From NCBI GenBank assembly GCA_016875715.1, contig VGOZ01000018.1:1-48977 (forward strand): DNA of 48,977 nt, written 5' to 3'. Shown here one piece after another: positions 31,772 through 41,226 of this stretch (position 1 is the stretch's first letter; each line of letters opens with the position of its first letter). Both the position numbers and the translations under genes were made by a program. The stretch comes from Chloroflexota bacterium. GTDB lineage: Bacteria; Chloroflexota; UBA6077; FW602-bin22. Under the pieces are notes generated by a model. It saw only the letters and a list, made by a program, of their open reading frames with translations, had not been told where the DNA came from and did not search any database.

Positions 31772-32437
31772 GTGCTGCTCCACTTCATCCGCCACGCCGA
31801 ATCACTCGCCAATATCGGCCGATCGAGCGAGATCGACTGCGATCTGTCGGACAAGGGGCGTACCCAGGTCGTCGCGGTCGCGGCAGAGATGCGGCGCCTC
31901 GGGGTCGATCACGTCCTGACCAGTCCGTACCGCCGCGCGCTGATGACCGGCGCCGCGATTGCCAATGCCAGCGGCGTGCCGTTCGAGGTCCACCTACGTC
32001 TCCACGAACACCAGATTCGGCCGTGGCCGCCCGCGTGGCCGCTGTTGGGTCGGGCCGACCTTGTGCGCGCGTTTCCCGGCCTCACCGTGCCGGAGGACAT
32101 GGTCGAAGGGCCGGACTGGCATCCCGCGCCAGAGAGCGATACCAGTCTCCTCGAACGTATGGGCGCGGTCATCGACGGTATCGTCGCGCGCTTCGCCCCC
32201 TCGAACCGGATCGCTCTGATCAGTCATGGCGCCCCCGTCGGGCGCGCGCTGCAGGCGTTCCTTGGTGCGCCCGAGGTGCATCGCGCGGAGGTCGACATCG
32301 GCAACGCATCGATCACCACGCTCGAAGTCATCGGTGCGAAACGGTACGTCCGCGTCGTCAACCGGATGGATCACCTCCGCGACGTTATTGCCGGAGTGCC
32401 CACGGTGATGAATGGTTTCGGTCCGGCGCGCCTGTGA
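31772..32437 (+). CDS. Histidine phosphatase family protein
   Basis: 221 residues of the phosphoglycerate-mutase/histidine-phosphatase fold. The catalytic RHG-type motif is HFIRHAESLANIG (R-H-A-E), the second catalytic His is in NRIALISHGAPVGRAL, and LTSPYRRALMTGAAIA supplies the phosphate-pocket Arg. The substrate is unknown; mutase activity is unlikely without extra features. GTG start at 31772. The EVE-domain gene follows nine bases later on the same strand. Confidence 0.88.
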   Translation: MLLHFIRHAESLANIGRSSEIDCDLSDKGRTQVVAVAAEMRRLGVDHVLTSPYRRALMTGAAIANASGVPFEVHLRLHEHQIRPWPPAWPLLGRADLVRAFPGLTVPEDMVEGPDWHPAPESDTSLLERMGAVIDGIVARFAPSNRIALISHGAPVGRALQAFLGAPEVHRAEVDIGNASITTLEVIGAKRYVRVVNRMDHLRDVIAGVPTVMNGFGPARL

Positions 32438-32446
32438 GGAGGGGAG

Positions 32447-32845
32447 ATGGCCGACTGGTTGTTGAAGACGGAACCTGAGGAGTACAGCTACGACGATCTT
32501 GTGCAGGAGCAGGTCGGCACCTGGGACGGTGTGACTAATCCCGCGGCCCAGCGCAACATGCGCGCGATGCAGGTGGGCGACCGCTGCATCATCTACCACA
32601 CAGGCGATGTGCGGGCCGCGGTCGGCCTCGCGCGCGTGCTGCGCGGGCCATATCCAGATCCATCGGATGCGCGAGGGCGACTCGTACTCGTCGACGTCGC
32701 GCCGGTGCGTCCCCTGGAGCGTCCGGTAACGCTTGCCGAGATTCGGACGCTCGCCGTGTTCGCCGAGAGTCCGCTAGTGCGGATCGGCAGGCTCTCGGTT
32801 GTCCCGCTCTCCAGCGAACAGATGGCCGCTCTCGGCGCTCCCTGA
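32447..32845 (+). CDS. EVE-domain protein
   Basis: 132 residues, almost entirely an EVE (PUA-like) domain: MADWLLKTEPEEYSYDDLV, TWDGVTNPAAQRNMRAM, GDRCIIYHTGD, and LVLVDVAPVRPLERPVTLAEI. EVE proteins bind modified bases (methylated cytosine in the eukaryotic and some bacterial members); the role here is unknown. Preceded by GAGGAGGGG directly upstream of its ATG, a strong Shine-Dalgarno, and translated from the histidine-phosphatase transcript. Convergent with ligA 15 bases downstream. The short tail after residue ~125 is not conserved. Confidence 0.9.
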   Translation: MADWLLKTEPEEYSYDDLVQEQVGTWDGVTNPAAQRNMRAMQVGDRCIIYHTGDVRAAVGLARVLRGPYPDPSDARGRLVLVDVAPVRPLERPVTLAEIRTLAVFAESPLVRIGRLSVVPLSSEQMAALGAP

Positions 32846-32860
32846 CGACCTGCCGCTGTC

Positions 32861-34915
<2,055 letters not shown>

Positions 34916-34923
34916 TCATAGGG

Positions 34924-37900
34924 ATGCGGATAGAACGTGTCCAACGAGGCCGAACCACGAGTCGGCAGGAGGCGGACGTCACGGGCGCATCAACCACAGA
35001 TGCGTGGCTGACGAGCCACGAACGCCTCTCGCGTGGGGCGATCGGCAGCCTCTCCTTCGCCTCCGTCACCGCGTCGACCTACGCCGTGGCCGCCGCGATC
35101 GCCTTGGGCGGCGCGCTCGATCTGGCGGTGGGCCTGCTGCTTCAGGCCGCGGTCCTTTTCGTGGGTGTCGGGATCGCGGGCGCGCTGCGCGAGGGTCAGA
35201 GGGGAGTGCAGGGTGGTCGCGGAGCGCTCGGTCTCGCCGCGACGTTGGTCGGCATCACTTCTGCGGTGGCGATCATCACGACCGATGGCGCGCGCTGGCT
35301 GGCGTTCGTCGCCGTCGCGGCGCTGGGAATCGCTCTTTCGGCGATCGGACCGCTGCTGATCCCGACCCAGGTCCGCCGCTCGCCCTGGCCGATCGCACCG
35401 CCCGTCGCGGCGACCATCTTCCTGGGCGGGACGTCGGGAGCTCTCTTCTCCGGCGCGCTCGGCTATCTGGACGTCGCGGCCGTCTCGCTCTGGGGCGCGT
35501 TTATCGCCGCCGGGGCGGCCGCGGCGATCTTCGTCCGTGTCTCCCTTGCGGCACCGGTCCGCCTGGCCGTCAACCGGGCGCCACAGGTCACCCCGCACCC
35601 GAAGCAACTCCTGCGGGAATGGATGCGACCGGCGCGACCGGCGCTACGAGCCGCCCGACGCTCGCCGCTTATCGGACGCGTTGCGTTGGCGGGCGGTATG
35701 GGCGCGATGGTGGTGGTGCCATCCGACGTATGGCTCGGCAGCGTCCTCACCGGCTACGGCGCTCAGAATGAGATGCAGGCTCTCCTGGGTAGTGCCGAGG
35801 CGGCCGCGAGTGTCCTGGCCGCCATCCTGTACTTCGCGCTGTACCCCCGCGTGAAGGCGATCCTCGGCGTCTCCGGAGCGATGGTGGTCGGACCGCTGAT
35901 CGTCGGCGGCGTCCTGCTCGGATCCCGGCTCATCTCTTCCGGGCCGTCCGGTGCGGCCGTCTGGTTCACCCGTCAGGCGGCCCACTTGGGGCTCGATCAT
36001 CCGGCCCGGCGCCGAGCCGAGGCGATCTTCCCCGCCGACGCCCACCCGCTCGTCGATTGGTGGCTCCATCGTTTCATTGGACCGCTCGGACTTCTGTTGG
36101 GAGCGCTCGGATCGCTGGCGATCCTGCAGATCTTCGGTATCGGAGCGTTGCCGATGCTCGCGACTGCCGTCATCGCCCTCTGGTTCCTGGCGGCACTGCA
36201 CGTTCGCGGCGGCTTCGCCCGCTCGGTGATGACGACCAGTCTGATCAATCACGCGGACTTCGCGGATACGCGAGCCGAGGATCTGCACGATCTGCTCGAC
36301 GAGACGGCCCTGCGCGATCTGGAACGGGAGATTGCCGGGCGAGTGCCCGCCCGCGTCCAACTCGCGACCGAACTGCTGCGCGACGTTGCGTGGCCCCGGC
36401 TACCTGTCCTGATCGCGGCTAACTACCTTCGTCAGGCTCCTGCGCTGCGGCCCATCTTCCTGGAAGCCCTCGTCCGCGTCGTTCCGCGGCTGTCCGGGGC
36501 TCCGCTCCGTTCCGCAGTGCAGGCCATCCGACGACTGATGCGCAACCGGCTCAGTGATGTCGAGCGTGCGACCCTGCTCCATGTCTGGGCCGAGGCGGCC
36601 CGACGGGGCGGCCTTGCCGAACGCGAGGTCGAGGACATGCTCGCCACCGAAGAGACGCACGGTTCCGGCCCAATCGGGCTCGCGGTCGCAATCGCGCGAC
36701 ATATCCGCTCCGACCGGCCGATGGCGCTCGACGAGAACCTCCTGGCGATGTTCGCCGATGGCGTCCACGGACGCGACGAGGCGTTCGCGCACTTTGCCAT
36801 CGTCGAATTGGAGCGGGTGGTTCGGCACAGCCCGCGGCGCGACCGCGCAGCCGTGGATGTCCTGCTCTCTGAGGTCACTAACGAGCGCCTTCCCGTTCGG
36901 GTCCGCGCCCATCTGATCGGTTCGATCGGCCACCTGCGTGAGGAACTGACAAGTCAGCAGGTGGATTCGATCGGGGCGTGGGCCGTGGGTCTCGCGCGCC
37001 ATCACGATCCGCGTCTGGCTGCTGCGGCGCTTGAACTCCTCGCTGACCCGCGGTTCTTCTTCGCCCTGAGGACCGCAGTGTTGCCCGCGCTGCGGGCGCC
37101 GAATCACAATGTCCGCGCACGTGCCGAGGAGGCGATCCTTGCCTTCGGTCGCCGCGCCATCCCCGCGCTGATCGATGCGGTGCGATCGGGCACGCGGCGG
37201 GAGCGCGTGGCGGTCGCGGGGCTCCTGGCCAACTATCCGGTGCCGCGCGATACATACCGAGGTCTCATCGATCTGGAGGTAGACGGCCTGCGTCGTAAGG
37301 TCATCTCGGCGGCGCTGCTCGAGGCCCGCATGGGCAACGCCTCGTTCGATCTTCTGCGCGCGCGCATCGACGAGGAGATCGGCGAACACGTGCGCACCGC
37401 GATGCGCCTCATGTATGTGGAGGTGCCCGACCCCGTTCTCGTACGGGTGGAGCGTCAGCTCTGGTCGCGGGATGCCGGCCTGCGGCACGTCGCCCGCGAG
37501 ACACTCGACCAGATGGGCCACCGCCTACCCACCTTGAGGGCAATCGCCAGGCTGGTCCAAGAGGTGCCCCTCGCCAACCGGGCGCGCACGGCGCGCACGG
37601 CGATGAACGATGCGCCCGAGTCGATCGACGATGTCCTGGCCTGGGCCGTGAGTGACGGGCACTATGTCACCCGACTGATCGCCGCCCGTACGCTGCGGGA
37701 GATGACCGGTGGCGCCGACCGGACGCTGGTGCAGCGCCTGCTCGTCGATCCGCACGAGGCGGTCCGGGGCGAGATGGGCGCGGCGGAGGGAGTGAAGGGA
37801 GCGACTGCGATGACGATTGTGGACCGCATGCTGCTGATGAAGTCGACCCAGGTGTTCGAGAGCTTCGATGTGCGCGATCTGGCCGGCGTTGCCGAGGTGC

Positions 37901-38253
37901 TCGCCGAGCGTCGCTATGCGTGCGACGAAATCCTGATGAGGGAAGGAGAGCGCGGCGACCACCTCGCGATCGTCGCTGATGGCACTGTTCGGATCACGAA
38001 GAGCGACGGGCACGGGGGCCAGGTTCCGATTCGCGATCTCGGCCGGGGTGCGGTGATCGGCGAGATTGCACTCCTCGAGGAAGGGCCTCGCAGTGCCACG
38101 GTCGCGGCGGCGAGGGATTGCCTCGTGCTGACTCTGACGCGATTGGAATTCGAGGATCTCATTGAAGAATATCCCGGCGTGGCGCTGGGGCTCTGTCGCG
38201 TGCTGAGCCATCGCCTTCAGACGGTGACCGCCCAGGCGGCGGCCCGGAACTGA
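34924..38253 (+). CDS. Large membrane protein with HEAT repeats and a cyclic-nucleotide-binding domain
   Basis: 1109 residues. The first ~430 are membrane: many hydrophobic helices (e.g. LAVGLLLQAAVLFVGVGIAG, RWLAFVAVAALGIALSAIG, GPLGLLLGALGSLAIL), a transporter-like (MFS/nucleotide-translocase-like) arrangement. Residues ~440-960 are HEAT-type helical repeats (LPALRAPNHNVRARAEEAIL, LIDAVRSGTRRERVAVAGLL). The last ~140 are a CRP/CNMP domain: VFESFDVRDLAGVAEVL, ILMREGERGDHLAIVADG, and the phosphate-binding cassette VIGEIALLEEGPRSATVAA, keeping the Glu and Arg that contact the nucleotide. It would couple cytoplasmic cyclic nucleotide to the membrane part; what it transports is unknown. ATG at 34924 precedes the charged N-terminus; longer frames are shadow sequence. 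Convergent with the channel-HD-GYP-cyclase operon. Confidence 0.8.
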   Translation: MRIERVQRGRTTSRQEADVTGASTTDAWLTSHERLSRGAIGSLSFASVTASTYAVAAAIALGGALDLAVGLLLQAAVLFVGVGIAGALREGQRGVQGGRGALGLAATLVGITSAVAIITTDGARWLAFVAVAALGIALSAIGPLLIPTQVRRSPWPIAPPVAATIFLGGTSGALFSGALGYLDVAAVSLWGAFIAAGAAAAIFVRVSLAAPVRLAVNRAPQVTPHPKQLLREWMRPARPALRAARRSPLIGRVALAGGMGAMVVVPSDVWLGSVLTGYGAQNEMQALLGSAEAAASVLAAILYFALYPRVKAILGVSGAMVVGPLIVGGVLLGSRLISSGPSGAAVWFTRQAAHLGLDHPARRRAEAIFPADAHPLVDWWLHRFIGPLGLLLGALGSLAILQIFGIGALPMLATAVIALWFLAALHVRGGFARSVMTTSLINHADFADTRAEDLHDLLDETALRDLEREIAGRVPARVQLATELLRDVAWPRLPVLIAANYLRQAPALRPIFLEALVRVVPRLSGAPLRSAVQAIRRLMRNRLSDVERATLLHVWAEAARRGGLAEREVEDMLATEETHGSGPIGLAVAIARHIRSDRPMALDENLLAMFADGVHGRDEAFAHFAIVELERVVRHSPRRDRAAVDVLLSEVTNERLPVRVRAHLIGSIGHLREELTSQQVDSIGAWAVGLARHHDPRLAAAALELLADPRFFFALRTAVLPALRAPNHNVRARAEEAILAFGRRAIPALIDAVRSGTRRERVAVAGLLANYPVPRDTYRGLIDLEVDGLRRKVISAALLEARMGNASFDLLRARIDEEIGEHVRTAMRLMYVEVPDPVLVRVERQLWSRDAGLRHVARETLDQMGHRLPTLRAIARLVQEVPLANRARTARTAMNDAPESIDDVLAWAVSDGHYVTRLIAARTLREMTGGADRTLVQRLLVDPHEAVRGEMGAAEGVKGATAMTIVDRMLLMKSTQVFESFDVRDLAGVAEVLAERRYACDEILMREGERGDHLAIVADGTVRITKSDGHGGQVPIRDLGRGAVIGEIALLEEGPRSATVAAARDCLVLTLTRLEFEDLIEEYPGVALGLCRVLSHRLQTVTAQAAARN

Positions 38254-38265
38254 GAGAGGCGACGG

Positions 38266-40002
38266 TCAGGTCGCCGAGAGGCTGGCACTCGCATCGTCGG
38301 TCGTGAGACGGCCGAATGCCTCGGGCGCGCAGATCACATGCAGCGTATCGCCCGCGCGGAGAGCCGTGCGCGGTATCGGGCGAAAACGCGCCTCGCCGAC
38401 CGACGGTACCAGAGCGAAGGGCGAGATGAACCCGCGCGCCAGGAAGTCGGAGACCGTGGCGCCCACGTACAGACTGCCCAGTTCGACGCGAAGGCGCGCG
38501 TAGACATAGCTCTGCCCATCCACAGTGAAGTGGTCGACCGCGCTACGACCCATCGCCGCGTCGGCGAAAGCGGGAGCGGCGATCGCCGCGGGGTTGAGCA
38601 CGCTGTCGAAGTCGAACGTCGATCGCACGCGCGAGGCGAACTCCTCGTCGAACAAGCGGAGCACGATCCGCGAGCGCGGGCTCGCCTCCCGCGCGTTGAG
38701 CGCGATCTCGAGATTGAGCATGTCATCGCCGGTGGCGACCACGACCGAACGCGCTTCCAGTGCGTTCGCCCGCTGGAACGCCGACTGCTGTCGGGCATCG
38801 CCCGGCACGACGGTCGCACCGGACCTCAGCGCCTCACTCACCGCCGCGCCCGTTCCCGCTGGATCGATGGCGGTGGCGCCGCGCATGGTGCGCCGTAGTT
38901 CGGCCAGGACCCGCGTGCCGACATTGCCGAGACCGCAGACGATTGAGTGATCGACCGCGGCGGTGCGTGTCGTCCCGAAGAGGCGGCTCAGCCGGGTGGA
39001 CAGGACCCAGTTCGTGACGAACGCGGTGATGACCGAGAAGATCAGCAGGCTCACGATCATCAGCGCGCTGCCGAACAGTTTGATCTCGTCGGAATCCTCG
39101 GCGAGATTGATGTCCCCGTACCCCACGGTGACCATGGTGGTGATCACGAAGTACAGCGCGGCCACGAAGTGCAGTCCCTTCGCCTCCATGTAGACGATGG
39201 TGGCGAGCGCGGCTAGGCCAATCGCCAGACCGATGACGATCGCGAGCCGCGAATCCACATCGGCGAAGAACGTCGATACCGCGCGCACCGTGCGCGCGAG
39301 GTGTGGATAGCCTGCCGCCCTGCCCCCGTATTCGAAGTCGGTCGAGCCGAGCGCCGTCAGCGTGCGCGCCGATGCCACCGCTCCCAGTCGGTCGCCCGAG
39401 CGCATCGGCGTCTGCGGCGGCGGCCAGTGCTCTACCGCGCCCGACTCGCGGCGGATATAGAGCGGCGCCACGTCGACCCAGGAGCGGACCAGCGAGGGCT
39501 CCTCAATCGGGATCTCCAGCACCGCGACCACGTCGTCCGCGACACGCCAGGCACGCAGGGTCCCTGCGGCCAGCGCGGCCGCGACGAAGGCGGGTGAGGA
39601 GAGGCCCGGCAGGCTGAGCACAGTCCACTCCGGAAACCGTGCCTCAAGTTGTTCGCCCAGTTGCTCGTTGTTGAGCCGTACCACGGTTCTGAGTGTGGGG
39701 CGGAGGTCGTTGACCGCCAGCGCCGCGCTCAGGTTGACCCGGTCGTCGCTCGTGCAGGCGATGAACGCCCGTGCCCCCGGCACGTCCACCTGGTTGATCG
39801 CCCCGGGCCGCAGGATGTCGAGTTCCATCACCGCGATCCCGAGACCATCGGCAAAGGCGCGCGCTTCGCCGCTGGGCTGGCGGTCGATCGCGATGACACG
39901 AGCTCCGGCCTCGTGCAGACGGGACATCACCTCGCGCCCTACTGTGCCAACGCCGAGCAGGATGACGTGTCCGGTGCTCTCCGGGTAAACGCGCTCCTCC
40001 AT
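38266..40002 (-). CDS. Two-helix K+ channel with RCK domains on both sides of the pore
   Basis: 578 residues. Residues ~8-150 are a TrkA-N/RCK Rossmann domain (VILLGVGTVGREVMSRLHEAGARVIAID). Then TrkA-C-like strands, TM1 (LAIVIGLAIGLAALATIVYM, ~250-275), pore helix and selectivity filter TTMVTVGYGD (~290-300), and TM2 (MIVSLLIFSVITAFVTNWVL). A second TrkA-N domain follows (HSIVCGLGNVGTRVLAELRR) with VVVATGDDMLNLEIALNA, ending in TrkA-C. K+ selective by the TVGYGD filter. Most RCK channels place both RCK units after TM2; here one precedes the pore. ATG at 40002 is used; a TTG at 40008 is possible. Follows the HD-GYP gene by 15 bases. Confidence 0.9.
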   Translation of the reverse strand: MEERVYPESTGHVILLGVGTVGREVMSRLHEAGARVIAIDRQPSGEARAFADGLGIAVMELDILRPGAINQVDVPGARAFIACTSDDRVNLSAALAVNDLRPTLRTVVRLNNEQLGEQLEARFPEWTVLSLPGLSSPAFVAAALAAGTLRAWRVADDVVAVLEIPIEEPSLVRSWVDVAPLYIRRESGAVEHWPPPQTPMRSGDRLGAVASARTLTALGSTDFEYGGRAAGYPHLARTVRAVSTFFADVDSRLAIVIGLAIGLAALATIVYMEAKGLHFVAALYFVITTMVTVGYGDINLAEDSDEIKLFGSALMIVSLLIFSVITAFVTNWVLSTRLSRLFGTTRTAAVDHSIVCGLGNVGTRVLAELRRTMRGATAIDPAGTGAAVSEALRSGATVVPGDARQQSAFQRANALEARSVVVATGDDMLNLEIALNAREASPRSRIVLRLFDEEFASRVRSTFDFDSVLNPAAIAAPAFADAAMGRSAVDHFTVDGQSYVYARLRVELGSLYVGATVSDFLARGFISPFALVPSVGEARFRPIPRTALRAGDTLHVICAPEAFGRLTTDDASASLSAT

Positions 40003-40017
40003 ACCCAAGACGCGGGC

Positions 40018-41226
40018 TCAGCTTCCGCCCGCCGTCGGGCGTCGTTTTGGCGGTGCCGTCATCAACCGCGCGGCCGTGTCACGCGAGAGATCGATCTCGA
40101 TCGGCTCCACCTCCAACCCATCCGGCTTCTCGAACAGGCGGACAATCGGTCGATTGATATCGCGCGTGCCGAGCTTCGCGACGACTCCCTGCCATTTGTC
40201 GAGCGCGCCCCCGACGATGCGCACGGGGTATCCCGTCGGGTAGATCGGCACGATGTCGAAGAACATGGTCATAAGGTCGTTGCTGAGTTGCACCGACGAC
40301 ATGCGTCGCATCAGAGACATGGCGAGTTCGCGCGGCAGGCGGGCGCGGAAGGGACGATCGGAACAGAGAGCATCGTAGACATCCGCGACCGCGCTGATCT
40401 GAGCGATAAGGAGCATTTGCCCGGGAAGCGCCGGCTGATCGTGCGTGATGGAATTCGAACCGATCAGGCCGCGCGGATACCCCTTCCCGTTGGTCCACTC
40501 GTGATGCTGGTAGGCGATGTGGTTCGAGAGAGGATCGAAATCTGGCACTTTCTGGAGAAAGTCGTACCCCAGCCTGGTATGGCGTTTCACCTGCTCGATG
40601 TCGGCCGGGCTCGGCGGCCCGGTCTTGCCATCCGCCGTGTCACCGGTGAACGACTGGCCGATATCGTGGAGCAGCGCTCCCCGACCAAGCCTGCGCAATT
40701 CGGCCTTCTTGAGACCCAGTTTGCGCCCGAGCGCCACCGCCACCGACGCGACCTCGATGGCGTGGCCGAAGGCGAAACTGTCCTGCGCCTTGATGGAGTT
40801 CAGCCCGAGCACGGTCGGCGCGTCGAGCACCTCGTCTACGATCGAACTGGACGAGGCGAACACCGCGTCCACGGGCACGGACTCAATGATCTGTCGCTTG
40901 ATGTCGTTCGAGACCGGTAGGGCGCTGGCACGCTGGACGAAGTCTCGGCCCAGGGTCTGCGCGGTCTGCTCTGCCACCACAATGGTGTCTCGCGTGGCCT
41001 TCGTCGCCCGGCCGCGCGTCTCCGGCGAGAGCGGATCGACGATCTCGATCCCTTCGGACTGTTTGTCCTCGACGAACACCGCGGTGTAGCCGCGAATCTT
41101 CAACTGCCGAACGAGCGTCGCGTCCAGCGTGACGCCGGCCTGGGCGAGGATGTCGCCGCGCTCGTTGAATAGCGCCTGCCCGAGGGGGCTGCCGAGAGCC
41201 ACATCATCGATGTTGACGACACGCAT
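40018..41226 (-). CDS. HD-GYP domain protein (cyclic di-GMP phosphodiesterase type)
   Basis: 402 residues. The C-terminal HD-GYP domain has all key parts: AFGHAIEVASVAVALGRKLGL, GALLHDIGQ (HD pair), KRHTRLGYDFLQ, HHEWTNGKGYPRGL (GYP region) and QISAVADVYDALCSDRPFR. The N-terminal half has LGQALFNERGDILAQAGV and LKIRGYTAVFVE, a common prefix of HD-GYP proteins, with no recognised sensor. Hydrolyses cyclic di-GMP (family knowledge), though some members act on other dinucleotides. ATG at 41226 is immediately adjacent to the cyclase stop (41227), indicating tight co-expression. Confidence 0.9.
   Translation of the reverse strand: MRVVNIDDVALGSPLGQALFNERGDILAQAGVTLDATLVRQLKIRGYTAVFVEDKQSEGIEIVDPLSPETRGRATKATRDTIVVAEQTAQTLGRDFVQRASALPVSNDIKRQIIESVPVDAVFASSSSIVDEVLDAPTVLGLNSIKAQDSFAFGHAIEVASVAVALGRKLGLKKAELRRLGRGALLHDIGQSFTGDTADGKTGPPSPADIEQVKRHTRLGYDFLQKVPDFDPLSNHIAYQHHEWTNGKGYPRGLIGSNSITHDQPALPGQMLLIAQISAVADVYDALCSDRPFRARLPRELAMSLMRRMSSVQLSNDLMTMFFDIVPIYPTGYPVRIVGGALDKWQGVVAKLGTRDINRPIVRLFEKPDGLEVEPIEIDLSRDTAARLMTAPPKRRPTAGGS

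Noticed and set aside
37583-37602. Tandem GCGCGCACG repeat
   Set aside because: Two copies only, inside coding sequence (repeated Ala-Arg-Thr), consistent with chance in a GC-rich gene.
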